Shown piece by piece: positions 43,234 to 51,658 of a DNA stretch of 64,000 bases (position 1 is its first letter; every line of letters begins with the position of its first letter). A program made the position numbers and the translations under genes. Below the pieces are notes generated by a model that worked only from the letters and a program-made list of their open reading frames with translations, did no database searches and was not told the DNA's origin. The stretch spans positions 1 through 64,000 of the forward strand of contig JAJRTR010000204.1 of NCBI GenBank assembly GCA_024278215.1, read 5' to 3'. The stretch comes from a bacterium (GTDB taxonomy: Bacteria; UBP15; UBA6099; JAJRTR01).

Positions 43234-44469
43234 TCAGTATACGATCATGAATTCTACGAATGTCAGGTCGTTGTCTGTAAAGCTGCTGAAGTCTGTGCCG
43301 GCGATTGCCGGTTCGTCTTCCATATTGAATTCCTGCTCGAACTGGAGCCATGCCCTGGGGGCGAGTTTGTGCTTGTAGGAGATGATTACCTGCTGTTTGT
43401 CCCATACATCCGTGAGTGCGGCCACGCCGCTTGCGGCGGTTGCGCCGGAGGCGTCGAGGCTGTAGTTCAGGTCATAGTTGAGCTGGCCATATTCGACATA
43501 GAGTGAGTTCGCCGCATCGAAGTTGTAGCCGATGAGAGTCTGGAAGCCGTCGAAGTCGAGGCTGGCGATCTGGCCGTCTGTGTATTCACCCTGGAACATC
43601 CATGTGCCGTTGTTGTACTGGAAGTCGACACCGAGCATATCATGCGTGCGGGTCGAGTCGGTTTTGCCTGAAAGTGTCGCGAGAGCGGCAGCGTCTGTGG
43701 CAATCACCTTGCTGGTGTAGTAACTGGCACCGATCTTGAGTGAAGGAATAACTTTACCGGCGAGTCGAATGGAGACCGCACGGTTATTGTTGTTTTCATA
43801 TCCGGAGTCTTTGTTGGCGAGCAGACCATAGGAGTCTGTTGTGGCCTTCTGTTTTGAACCTGTGTAAGAAGCGACACCGACTGTGCGGGCAGATGAAGAT
43901 GTGCCGGTTGTAGAGCCGATGAGATAACCGTTAAGGATACCGATATTGAGGTCGATCTTGCCGTTGTCCAGTTTGTTGAGAGACTGGAGACCTGTTACGC
44001 GAGCCTGGTTGATGGCGGCGTTGTAGAGGCTGTAGTTCGACGTTTTGCGGTTTTTGCCGTGGGGAGTAATGCCGTAGCACCAGCTGCGGTTCTTACCGAG
44101 TATCAGCTTGCTGCCTTCGCCGATTCCCACGTCATCGAGAATCATCATGCCGGATTCCATGTAGGTGTAGCCAACAGAGGGCCAGAACCATATATGTGCT
44201 TCGCCATGGACCTTGCTCGAAGCGTCCCAGCGGGGCTGGAAGGCGACTTCTGTGGATTCCCATGTGCTGCCGTCCGCCTCGGATGACGAGAGCCGGCCCC
44301 TGAAGTACCCGTGGAAAGTAAGACCCGCGGGCAGTGGGGACTTGTTCATGTCCGCAACCTGCTGCTTGAGTGCTGCGAATTCCGCTTCGTCTACCGAAGC
44401 TGTCGCTGTGTACGCGATACCTGCAATCGCCAGACAGCAACCCAATACAAACATCATAACCTTTTTAAT
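43234..44469 (-). CDS. Outer-membrane beta-barrel porin-like protein (probable ATT start)
   Basis: The frame opens at ATT 44469 and gives 411 residues: (M)KKVMMFVLGCCLAIAGIAYT, a signal peptide with a proper KK n-region and cleavage near ATASVDEAEF. GGGAGG lies 6 nt before this ATT, ideal spacing, while the first ATG (44457) would be 18 nt away. A short helix (EFAALKQQVADMNKS) is followed by amphipathic strands to the end. The family relation is to carbohydrate-selective or general porins by pattern only. A TTGACA/TACTAT promoter lies at 44598-44628 and a strong terminator follows, so it is probably an abundant, monocistronic protein. Confidence 0.8.
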   Translation of the reverse strand: MKKVMMFVLGCCLAIAGIAYTATASVDEAEFAALKQQVADMNKSPLPAGLTFHGYFRGRLSSSEADGSTWESTEVAFQPRWDASSKVHGEAHIWFWPSVGYTYMESGMMILDDVGIGEGSKLILGKNRSWCYGITPHGKNRKTSNYSLYNAAINQARVTGLQSLNKLDNGKIDLNIGILNGYLIGSTTGTSSSARTVGVASYTGSKQKATTDSYGLLANKDSGYENNNNRAVSIRLAGKVIPSLKIGASYYTSKVIATDAAALATLSGKTDSTRTHDMLGVDFQYNNGTWMFQGEYTDGQIASLDFDGFQTLIGYNFDAANSLYVEYGQLNYDLNYSLDASGATAASGVAALTDVWDKQQVIISYKHKLAPRAWLQFEQEFNMEDEPAIAGTDFSSFTDNDLTFVEFMIVY

Positions 44470-44597
44470 TTGAAACCTCCCTGGACCTTTAACTTCTTTT
44501 TCTATTTTTATAATAATCCGGGCAGTCTTTTCGACATACCCCGGTAATGAAAAGAAATTTGTGTTAAAACACAGTACTACGGATACTTCAAGTTACT

Positions 44598-44628
44598 ATA
44601 GTAGCATATATACCAATCGAGTTGTCAA
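44598..44628 (-). promoter_or_regulatory. Sigma-70-type promoter of the porin gene
   Basis: TTGACA at 44628-44623 and TACTAT at 44603-44598 are 19 bp apart in an AT-rich stretch, upstream of the porin. The predicted 5' leader is about 125 nt long. Confidence 0.5.
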
Positions 44629-44659
44629 CCTTCTTTGCTAAAATATAATCCAAACGAAC

Positions 44660-45967
44660 CTATACTTTTTGCCTGTTATCTACAACTCTTTGAGATTTTC
44701 CTTCGCTGCGTTCGATAGTTTTCGGCTCGACGAGCTTGATTTTCGCCGACAGGCCGAGTGCGCTCGCCATCTCGTGTTCGATGCGGTTTTTGAGTGCGTG
44801 CATGGCTTTCATCTCGTCTTTGAAGATTTCGTCCGAAACCTAGACCCACACTTCGAGCCGGTCTTTCGCGCCTTCGCGAGTCACATAGATCATGTAGTGT
44901 GGCTTTGTGCCTTCGATGTTCAGGAGCACGTGTTCTATCTGTTGCGGATATACATTTACGCCGCGTATGATGAGCATGTCGTCCGAGCGGCGGGCAATGC
45001 GTTCGATCCGGGCAAGTGTGCGACCGCAGCCGCATTTTTCATAGTGGAGCCGTGTGATGTCTCGCGTTCTATACCTTATTAATGGTAATCCTTCTTTGGT
45101 AAGCGTAGTAATGACGAGTTCGCCTTCTTCGCCCGGCGGAAGCTGCGCACCGGTTTCCGGGTCGATGATCTCGGGCAGGAAGTGGTCTTCGGCGATGTGG
45201 TGACCGCACCGCTCGGGGCATTCACCTGCGACGCCCGGTCCGATCACCTCGCTGAGTCCGTAGTTGTCGGTGGCTTTGATGTACAACTTCGATTCGATCT
45301 CTTCGCGCATCTTTTCCGTCCAGGGCTCGGAGCCGAACAGCCCCAGGCGAAGATCGGTTGTTTTGGGGTCGACACCCTGTTCTTCCATCGCCTCGACGAT
45401 TGTCATGGCGTAGCTCGGAGTGCAGACAAGGGCAGTAGACTTGTAGTCGCGCATAATGAGTATCTGCCTGCGCGTGTTGCCCACGGAAGTGGGGATGACG
45501 GAAGCGCCGATGAGTTCCGCGCCCTGGTGGAGTCCGAACGCGCCTGTGAAGAGTCCGTAGCCGAAAGCGATCTGTATGACGTCGTCGCGGCCGACGCCGA
45601 CCATGGTCATCATGCGCGCGCACAGTTCGCTCCAGTGCAGCAGGTCGTTACGCGTGTAGCCGACAACCGTGGGGTGGCCGGTGGTGCCGGACGACGAGTG
45701 TATCCTGACAATCTCGCGCAGCGGAACCGCGAACATATCATAGGGATAAGAGTCCCTGAGATTGTCTTTTACGGTGAAAGGCAGTTTTCGCAGGTCATCG
45801 AGTGAGTTCACATCTTCGGGGAGCAGGCCCATTTCGTCGAACTTCTTTTTATAGAACGCCACGTTCCTGTAGCATCTGTGGACGATAGTCTGGAGACGTT
45901 CGAGTTGCAGTTGTTCAAGTTCCTCCCTGTCCATCAACTCATATTCGGGTTTCCATACGCTGGTCAT
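44660..45967 (-). CDS. paaK: Phenylacetate-CoA ligase with in-frame amber codon
   Basis: The enzyme activates phenylacetate, or a related aryl acid, to its CoA thioester using ATP. The ATG at 45967 lies about 10 nt after GGAGG and overlaps the livF stop (TAATG). Motifs are [16 protein letters not shown] (ATP-binding), [40 protein letters not shown] and [23 protein letters not shown] at 44842-44840 (codon 376) ends the frame after RLEVWV, yet 59 further codons in the same frame restore the family C-terminus ([20 protein letters not shown] and on) and stop at 44660. The full length would be about 435 residues, normal for PaaK. It is either a nonsense mutant, a readthrough product or a base error. 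Confidence 0.85.
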
Positions 45968-46698
45968 TATTCCCATACCTCCTTGTACCCCTTGCCGAGG
46001 TACGCTCGTTTGACTTCGCTGTTCTCCTTCAGGTCTTCGACAGGGCCCTGGACGACGATCCGGCCGGTTTCCAGAACGTAGGCGCGCGAGGCGAGATTGA
46101 AAGCCTGCCTGACGTTTTGTTCGACGACAAGCAGAGTGAGTCCCTCCGCGCGGAGCCTGCGCAGAACGCTGTAAATCTCTTCTACAATGGTGGGCGCCAG
46201 GCCCATCGAGGGTTCGTCGAGCAGCAGGAGTTTCGGCTTGGACATCAGGGCGCGGCCGATAGCCACCATCTGCTGTTCACCGCCGCTGAGAGTGCCCGCA
46301 TACTGTTTTTTCCGCTCGGCGAGCCGCGGCAGCATTTCATATATTTTTTCAAGGTCGTCGTCGATCTCGGACTTATCGGCTGAAAACCGGTGGTATGCGC
46401 CCAGCATGAGATTATCGAGCACAGTGAGAGCGGCGAAAAGTTTGCGGCCTTCGGGCACCAGCGCGATGCCTTTGCGGACGATCCTGTTCGCGCTCGTCCC
46501 GGCGATGTTTTTGTCCATGAACAGGAGTTTGCCCCTGCGCGGCGGCAGCAGACCGGTGATGGACTTCATGAGTGTGGTCTTTCCCGCGCCGTTCGCTCCT
46601 ATGAGGGCTACCGCTTCGCCTTCGCGCACATGCAGGGACACCCCGCTGAGGACGCGCAGATTGTCGTAATATGTCGATATGCTTTGTATCTTCAGCAT
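45967..46698 (-). CDS. livF: Branched-chain amino acid ABC transporter ATP-binding protein
   Basis: The 243-residue LivF-type ATPase has Walker A GANGAGKT (residues 34-41), the signature LSGGEQQ, Walker [11 protein letters not shown] and the LivF-like [11 protein letters not shown]. It powers import of branched-chain amino acids or aromatic and other organic acids. The usual livK, livH, livM and livG partners are not adjacent: repeats and a family B remnant begin about 30 bp upstream. It is translationally coupled to paaK, so the transporter may import the ligase substrate. Confidence 0.93.
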   Translation of the reverse strand: MLKIQSISTYYDNLRVLSGVSLHVREGEAVALIGANGAGKTTLMKSITGLLPPRRGKLLFMDKNIAGTSANRIVRKGIALVPEGRKLFAALTVLDNLMLGAYHRFSADKSEIDDDLEKIYEMLPRLAERKKQYAGTLSGGEQQMVAIGRALMSKPKLLLLDEPSMGLAPTIVEEIYSVLRRLRAEGLTLLVVEQNVRQAFNLASRAYVLETGRIVVQGPVEDLKENSEVKRAYLGKGYKEVWE

Positions 46699-46730
46699 TT
46701 ACAGAACCCTTTGTTATCGAAGTCGGCATT

Positions 46731-46798
46731 CGTGCCCAAACAAATGAGGTTTGAGCACGGCACGCAATCTATAGTTCGAGCACGGCATACAGAGTTTC
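46731..46798. repeat. GTGCCCAAAC hairpin repeat, copy 2 plus half copy
   Basis: CGTGCCCAAAC...GTTTGAGCACG is repeated as at 5292-5334 and is followed by GCACGCAATC. A second half unit, TTCGAGCACGGCATACAGAG, follows directly at 46774-46798, so the repeat may have been partly duplicated. It lies upstream of livF. Confidence 0.65.
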
Positions 46799-46825
46799 AT
46801 CGTTCCTGCCGTCCCTTTCATCAAC

Positions 46826-46940
46826 CAGTGTCGTGTCAGGCGGCAAGTGTCGACAGAGGCATGGTTACCGCATCCCGTCTTCTTTCTTTTTCGCACTATC
46901 CATCCTTCATACACGTCATTATACCTTTGACGCGGCACTA
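46826..46940. mobile_element. Family B element, shortened copy 3 (115 bp)
   Basis: The ends CAGTGTCGTGTCA and TGACGCGGCACTA are the family B inverted repeats. The interior GGTTACCGCATCCCGTCT is a diverged match of GGTCACCGTACCCCGCCT in copies 1 and 2. It looks like an internally deleted, older copy. It lies between livF and the uxaE stop. Confidence 0.55.
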
Positions 46941-46970
46941 AGGCGAAAACATTTTCTCATTCACAGCGCG

Positions 46971-48569
46971 TTAAGGACCGGCTATCCTCTTCACTCCGAA
47001 CGAAACGATGTGGCGGCGGAAGTGTTTTTCAAGTGCCGCATAATGTTCTTCCTCGAATTCATCCAGCACATCCATAATCCTGTCGTAAAAAACAAAATTG
47101 CCCGCGTCGTCTTTATGTGTCAGAACAGAGCCGTAAGTAATGTGAATGAGTTGTCTCGCGTTGTTTTCGTCCATAAGCGGTTCGAGTTCGTTGTCCGAAA
47201 GTGTGCCGACAACAGGAATCTTTGCAAGGTCGGTCGTTACGTGATATGTCGCCCTGTCATGTTCGAAACGGGAAAGTGCAAACTTGTGTATCTCCCTGTA
47301 AAGGGCGGGAGCATGCCGCGCAACTATCCGTATCGCTTCAATATAGCTCGTGCCTGCGGTTTTTTCGTGGAACAGCCCGCGTGTCAATTCTCCGATCACA
47401 GGGAAAACACTGAACTTGTCGCTGCCTGAATGGATACTGAGTTTGTATGGTCCCATGCACCGGGCGATCAGCGCGTGAAGCAGCAGTGAGTCGCGCAGCA
47501 TATCAATGTCGCCGATGTAATCTATGCCTTTCTGGAACTCGCCGATATAGCGCGGTGCAAGGCTCTGTGCGCTGATCGCATTCGCTTTAAGTTCGGCTGC
47601 GACAAAAAGGTGTTCTTCGGGCGTAGTCGGCTGGGAAGTCTCATCGACCGACATCTCGAAATCGAAATTCCCGGCACTGCCGAGCAGTTCCACAAGCAGC
47701 GCGTGAAGCTTAATTGTGTGTTTTACGGCGGGATAGTACTTAACTGCAATTCTCGCCAGTTTTATTTCATCGAAGATGAATGTCGCCGTGAATCCTGTGT
47801 CCGGGTCAGTAAGGGAAATGTCATTTTCCGTGTACCTTTTGACCATAGCAGCCTTTTCGGCATCATCATTGAACAGAGCATCGAATGCCTGCACCAGTCG
47901 GCTGCCGCTCATGTCGTCTGCGTCATGATTGAGTTGTGCGGAAGGATCGATCGTGTAGAAGGTGAAACCCGCTCCGGCGGTGCGGCGCACATCGTCTTCA
48001 GTTTTCAGGTGGTCGGCATCTGCGCCGAACGGTTCCCTGTATCCCTCCTGAAAAACACTCCAGCAGGCATCGTCCATCACCTGTTGCGGTGTGCGGCTCG
48101 TGCGTTCCATTTCCCTTATGGATTGTTGTGGAAATATCGGGCGTATGTCGTAACCCGCGGCGGCCCTGATGTGGCCGGGAGTTGCTATGCCGAGCCGGTC
48201 ACCCATGCCGATAGATGCTTCGAGCCCGAGTATGGAGGGCGCTGTAAAAGGAAGCGTTTTGCGGAGTGCGCCGGCGTTTTGCGCAGACGCGGCACATTCC
48301 TTTATGAACACGTCCCTGCCGCCTGCGGTTATCTTCATCACGCTTCCCGCGAACTCTTTCCCCGGGTCGTCATCGCCGGGCTTGATTATCATGAGTTTGC
48401 GCGCGCGCGGCGCTTTTCGCAGGCAGAACACTTCTCCTTTGTATGTGCATGCGGATGTGGCGTACATAGCTGAATCCGCAACTGCGATTTTCTCTTTAAT
48501 CGTATCAGAAAGTGGGCCTGTTTGATCGAAACAGTTATTGCTGATAAGAATTTCAACTATATTGTTCAT
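46971..48569 (-). CDS. uxaE: Tagaturonate epimerase family protein
   Basis: UxaE interconverts tagaturonate and fructuronate in hexuronate (galacturonate) breakdown. The 532-residue protein carries the family signature around GLEASIGMGDRLGIATPGHI and later SIHSGSDKFSVFPVIG and THGxx-like metal-ligand segments (FHEKTAGTSYIEAIRI). It is a cytoplasmic, metal-dependent enzyme. GGAG lies about 7 nt before the ATG at 48569. No other uronate genes are adjacent. The divergent upstream region contains the remnant of an ArsR-type regulator gene. Confidence 0.75.
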   Translation of the reverse strand: MNNIVEILISNNCFDQTGPLSDTIKEKIAVADSAMYATSACTYKGEVFCLRKAPRARKLMIIKPGDDDPGKEFAGSVMKITAGGRDVFIKECAASAQNAGALRKTLPFTAPSILGLEASIGMGDRLGIATPGHIRAAAGYDIRPIFPQQSIREMERTSRTPQQVMDDACWSVFQEGYREPFGADADHLKTEDDVRRTAGAGFTFYTIDPSAQLNHDADDMSGSRLVQAFDALFNDDAEKAAMVKRYTENDISLTDPDTGFTATFIFDEIKLARIAVKYYPAVKHTIKLHALLVELLGSAGNFDFEMSVDETSQPTTPEEHLFVAAELKANAISAQSLAPRYIGEFQKGIDYIGDIDMLRDSLLLHALIARCMGPYKLSIHSGSDKFSVFPVIGELTRGLFHEKTAGTSYIEAIRIVARHAPALYREIHKFALSRFEHDRATYHVTTDLAKIPVVGTLSDNELEPLMDENNARQLIHITYGSVLTHKDDAGNFVFYDRIMDVLDEFEEEHYAALEKHFRRHIVSFGVKRIAGP

Positions 48570-48601
48570 GTTTCATCTCCACGATTCTGCAATCGCTCTG
48601 C

Positions 48602-48753
48602 GTGTATCAGATAGATATTTTATTACCTCCGGCAGCGAAATGTGAAGAAATTGGAGCAGAATGTGCATTTGTGTCGAAACACCTTTCCATTCTGAAGGGC
48701 GCGGGAATTGTTGCAGACGATAAACACGGCACGCAGGTTTATTATACACTAAG
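48602..48753 (+). pseudogene. ArsR-type HTH regulator remnant, interrupted by a family A element
   Basis: The plus-strand frame reads CEEIGAECAFVSKHLSILKG, then AGIVADDKHGTQVYYTLR, which is the recognition-helix and wing region of ArsR-family repressors (compare VSKHL.xL..AGLV...R.G..V.Y.L). The N-terminal helices are missing. The C-terminal part is cut off exactly where the family A element begins (48754). It is a broken gene, not an active regulator. Confidence 0.65.
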
Positions 48754-48931
48754 GAGCCAATTGCAAAATTATGTTCGTAGCGAGGTCGAGCGAAATTGTT
48801 CAGTGCAAGGCGGAGGTGTAAAATCCTCGCAGGCGTACTTGTAGAGTACGTAGAGGATGATTTTGCACCGACAACGTAGCTGAGGACAATAGCAGCCGAC
48901 CGCAGCCGAATCAGAATTTTGCAATTGGCTC
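48754..48931 (+). mobile_element. Palindromic MITE-like element, family A, copy 3
   Basis: This 178-bp copy has ends GAGCCAATTGCAAAATT and AATTTTGCAATTGGCTC. The flanks are TAAG (left) and TAAA (right), a 3-of-4 match. Its left side cuts an ArsR-like frame; its right end supplies the last base of the tsaC stop codon (TAG on the minus strand). Confidence 0.8.
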
Positions 48932-49551
48932 TAAATAAAGATGCCTTTTGTAGTGCCTTTGCCTTCGCGGACGATGAGCACATCATCGCCTTCGCTGAAG
49001 TCGATGACGGTGGATGGTTCGCGAGGGATGATGCCGCCGTCGAGAATGTAGTCGACAGCATGGCCAAGCTTGTCGCTGATGTCGTCGGGATCGTCGTAAT
49101 AGGAGCGGTCGGAGGCCATGGCGGTGGTGCTGATGATGGGGTTGCCGAGTTCTTCGATGAGCGCCTGGCAGATATTGTTGTCGGGCACCCTGATGCCGAC
49201 GGTTTTTCGCTTTGTCATGACGAGTTTGGGCACTTCCTTTGTGGCGTTGAGGATGAAGGTGTAGGGGCCGGGGAGCAATTCTTTCATCACACGGTAAGCT
49301 GCGTTTGAGACTTGTGCGTAGCGGCTGATGTCTTTGAGGTCGGCGCAAATAAAAGAAAGCGCTCTTTTCTTTTTGTGTGGTTTCAGTCGGTATATCCTGT
49401 CGATGCCCTTCTTATTGAAGAGATCGGCGCCCATGCCGTAAGTTGTGTCGGTGGGATAGATGATAACCCCGGATTTTCGCAGCGAATCGACGGCACGGCC
49501 TATCTGGCGTTTCTGTGGATACGTAGGATTTACTTTCAGAAGAACTGACAC
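48931..49551 (-). CDS. tsaC: Threonylcarbamoyl-AMP synthase
   Basis: The enzyme makes threonylcarbamoyl-AMP from threonine, bicarbonate and ATP, the first step of t6A37 tRNA modification. The 206-residue protein is of Sua5/YrdC/TsaC type: IIYPTDTTYGMGADLFN (residues 30-46), the KxR-type KPHKKKRALSF, and PGPYTFILNATKEVP. The start is GTG at 49551 with GGGAG about 10 nt upstream. The C-terminal Sua5 domain is absent, as in TsaC. Its stop codon abuts a family A element. Confidence 0.93.
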   Translation of the reverse strand: MSVLLKVNPTYPQKRQIGRAVDSLRKSGVIIYPTDTTYGMGADLFNKKGIDRIYRLKPHKKKRALSFICADLKDISRYAQVSNAAYRVMKELLPGPYTFILNATKEVPKLVMTKRKTVGIRVPDNNICQALIEELGNPIISTTAMASDRSYYDDPDDISDKLGHAVDYILDGGIIPREPSTVIDFSEGDDVLIVREGKGTTKGIFI

Positions 49552-49600
49552 GTAAAAAAACTCCCTTGAAGGTTTAGTGCATCAAAGACAAACTGTTTGT

Positions 49601-49936
49601 TCAGGATTCGCTGGTATCGCTTTTTGCGGCGGTGGCGGCGGCCTGTTCAATGAGTTCGGCGACTCTGTTTTTCAGCAGGTCGCGTTCCTCCTCGGCGGAG
49701 CGCAGTTGTTTTTGCAGTACTTTTGCGTTTTTCCATGATTTCACCTGTCGTCCCAGATCGAACAGCCCCATCAGGACAACACCTGCCGTAAAACTTATAA
49801 GTATCAGGATTGCGACTGATGTACGCCATGTCTGAAATCCAGGGAAATTCACTGGGACATTCGTATTGTTGGCAAGCGCGAAAATCGCTACTACCAGAAG
49901 GAGCGCGAGTGATAAAACAACATATAATTTCTGCAT
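49601..49936 (-). CDS. LapA-domain membrane protein
   Basis: The 111-residue protein has two membrane helices (residues 4-22 and 40-62), separated by NNTNVPVNFPGFQTWRTSVA, the LapA/DUF1049 pattern. A coiled-coil tail follows (KVLQKQLRSAEEERDLLKNRVAEL). E. coli LapA acts with LapB in controlling LPS synthesis. The ATG at 49936 follows GGGAGGTG with about 7 nt spacing. It lies between tsaC and the YhaM-like gene and may be co-transcribed with tsaC. Confidence 0.8.
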   Translation of the reverse strand: MQKLYVVLSLALLLVVAIFALANNTNVPVNFPGFQTWRTSVAILILISFTAGVVLMGLFDLGRQVKSWKNAKVLQKQLRSAEEERDLLKNRVAELIEQAAATAAKSDTSES

Positions 49937-50019
49937 ATACAACACCTCCCGCTAAAACCTGGCGCCGAATGTAAAAACAACAAATGTCTTTATCCCACAC
50001 CGGCAAAATATGCGGTCGG

Positions 50020-50985
50020 CTACTCATCCTCCGGACCGAGATAGAGGTAGCGCTCGAGCAGCCTGTCGTAACCTGTCCATCGCGAGTTTTGAACGTGGGT
50101 TGAAGAGTTCTCGATTATCTGTATGAAGCGTTTTGTCTGCGCGTCGAGATTTTCCAGGAAATGCAGAGCGCAGGCTTCGGCTGTTTTCGGTCTTTTGGGC
50201 GAGCCGGTAGCGCCTTCGCCGTGGTGGCTGACGACCATGTGGAGCAGTTCGTTAGCAAGTTCTTCAGGGAAATCGCTGATCGAGTTTATTTTTTCGAGTA
50301 CCATCTGCTGGCCCAGAACGATGTGGCCGAGCAGGCGCCCTTTGTCTGTGTAGTCGACTTTCCGGTCGAAACTCATCTCCACTGTCTTGCCGATGTCGTG
50401 AATGATAACGCCGGTGACAAGCATATCCCGGTCGAGTTGCGGATAGAGTTCGCAGAGAGTGAGCGCTATTTTCATGCAGTTTCGTGTGTGCTCGAGCAGG
50501 CCGCCGAGATAGGAGTGATGGACGGACTTGGCGGCGGGGCTTCGTTTGAATCCTTCGGCGAATTCTTCATCGAGAAAAAAACCTTCCAGAATCTTCCTGA
50601 GAAATGGATTCTGAATAGTCGGAATGGTGTCGAGGATGTCCTTGAAAAGCGCTTCGATATCGAGGTCGCTGACGGGGATGAAGTCCGACGGGTCATATTC
50701 GTTTTCGGTCTTGGTCCTGAGTTTTTCCACATTGATCTGGAGTTGCCCGTTGAAGACAACGACTCTGCCGTCGACATGTACTATGTCTCCGTCGGCCGCT
50801 TCCCGCCTGTACCGCTCGCCTTTGTCCCAGCACACACCTTTTATTTGTCCGGTTTTGTCCAGGAAAGTGAATATCGCATACATTCCCGGCTTGCTCTTGA
50901 ACTTGAAAAGATTGCCCTCCTCGATCTGAAGAAAACTCGACACATAGTCTCCCTCATGGAGGTCTTTGATCATTTGTTTTGCCAA
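50020..50985 (-). CDS. YhaM-family 3'-5' exoribonuclease (OB-fold plus HD domain)
   Basis: The 321-residue protein starts at TTG 50985 with AGGA upstream; ATG 50973 is an alternative without a good site. Residues 1-95 are an OB-type nucleic-acid-binding fold (FLQIEEGNLFKFKSKPGMYA). Residues about 150-300 are an HD domain with HHSYLGGLLEHTRNC, VIIHDIGKTVEMSFD, HIVLGQQMV and HMVVSHHGEG, all metal ligands present. The layout matches Bacillus YhaM, a Mn-dependent 3'-5' exonuclease that trims RNA and single-stranded DNA. Confidence 0.88.
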   Translation of the reverse strand: MAKQMIKDLHEGDYVSSFLQIEEGNLFKFKSKPGMYAIFTFLDKTGQIKGVCWDKGERYRREAADGDIVHVDGRVVVFNGQLQINVEKLRTKTENEYDPSDFIPVSDLDIEALFKDILDTIPTIQNPFLRKILEGFFLDEEFAEGFKRSPAAKSVHHSYLGGLLEHTRNCMKIALTLCELYPQLDRDMLVTGVIIHDIGKTVEMSFDRKVDYTDKGRLLGHIVLGQQMVLEKINSISDFPEELANELLHMVVSHHGEGATGSPKRPKTAEACALHFLENLDAQTKRFIQIIENSSTHVQNSRWTGYDRLLERYLYLGPEDE

Positions 50986-51078
50986 TTGAAAATATCCTTT
51001 CCGGGATCCAGCAAAGTTTGCGGCATTTCGACCGCGTTATTTTTATCTTCACAGGGATTATATATCAAAACTCGTAAT

Positions 51079-51125
51079 GATCCAATTGTAAAATTATGAT
51101 TCGGCTGCGGTCGGCTGCAATTGTG
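51079..51125. mobile_element. Truncated family A element
   Basis: The first about 46 bp match the outer arm of family A (GATCCAATTGTAAAATTATG, then TTCGGCTGCGGTCGGCTGCA) and then stop. It lies between the YhaM-like gene and tRNA-Ile; TAAT precedes it, as at the solo copy at 13840. Confidence 0.6.
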
Positions 51126-51238
51126 TGGGTGAAACGATATTCATCGTTCCGGGGCTCTGACCCGGAACGTATGGTCTGAACGCTCTGCATCACCATAGAA
51201 AACAACTTGCTTTCCAGGACAAAAAACGAAAAGTTTTC

Positions 51239-51264
51239 TAACCCGGATTTCTCACAAAGAAATC
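51239..51264. repeat. 26-bp hairpin repeat, copy 3 (inverted)
   Basis: This is the exact reverse complement of the 26 bases at 1904-1929. It lies 36 bp before the tRNA-Ile terminator, outside any gene. Confidence 0.6.
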
Positions 51265-51299
51265 ATGGATTCCGGGGTTATGCGCCAGAATCGGGAAAT

Positions 51300-51331
51300 G
51301 AAAAAAGCCCCACGGATTGAGGAGCTTTTGA
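51300..51331 (-). terminator. Terminator of tRNA-Ile
   Basis: On the minus strand, AAAAGCTCC, a loop and GGGGCTTTTTT form a hairpin with a T-run, one nucleotide after the tRNA 3' end. Confidence 0.8.
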
Positions 51332-51332
51332 G

Positions 51333-51406
51333 TGGGTGATCGCAGATTCGAACTGCGGACCTCATCCTTATCAGGGATGCGCTCTAACCGACTGAGCTAA
51401 TCACCC
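51333..51406 (-). tRNA. tRNA-Ile (GAT anticodon)
   Basis: The 74-nt cloverleaf runs on the minus strand from GGGTGATTAGCTCAGTCGG. The anticodon loop is CTGATAA, anticodon GAT; the TPsiC arm has GTTCGAATC; the acceptor GGGTGAT pairs with ATCACCC, with discriminator A. CCA is not encoded. It is not next to rRNA genes here. Confidence 0.97.
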
Positions 51407-51658
51407 GCAACGGAGAAAGTGTAACAACAGCGGGTTTGTGTGTCAAGATTTACTCCCATGTTTTATGGTCGAGCGCATGTTGATACTGGTGTTGATTATT
51501 GTGTTTTGCGGCAGGGGGGGGTTATATAATCACGCGATTATTTCATAAATGTGTTGACTGTAACATGAAAAAAAGAAAAACAATTTTGACAATATATAAC
51601 AAATAAATAAAATACGTATTGCAGTAGTATTTACCTTATATGACCGGAGACTGGAAAA

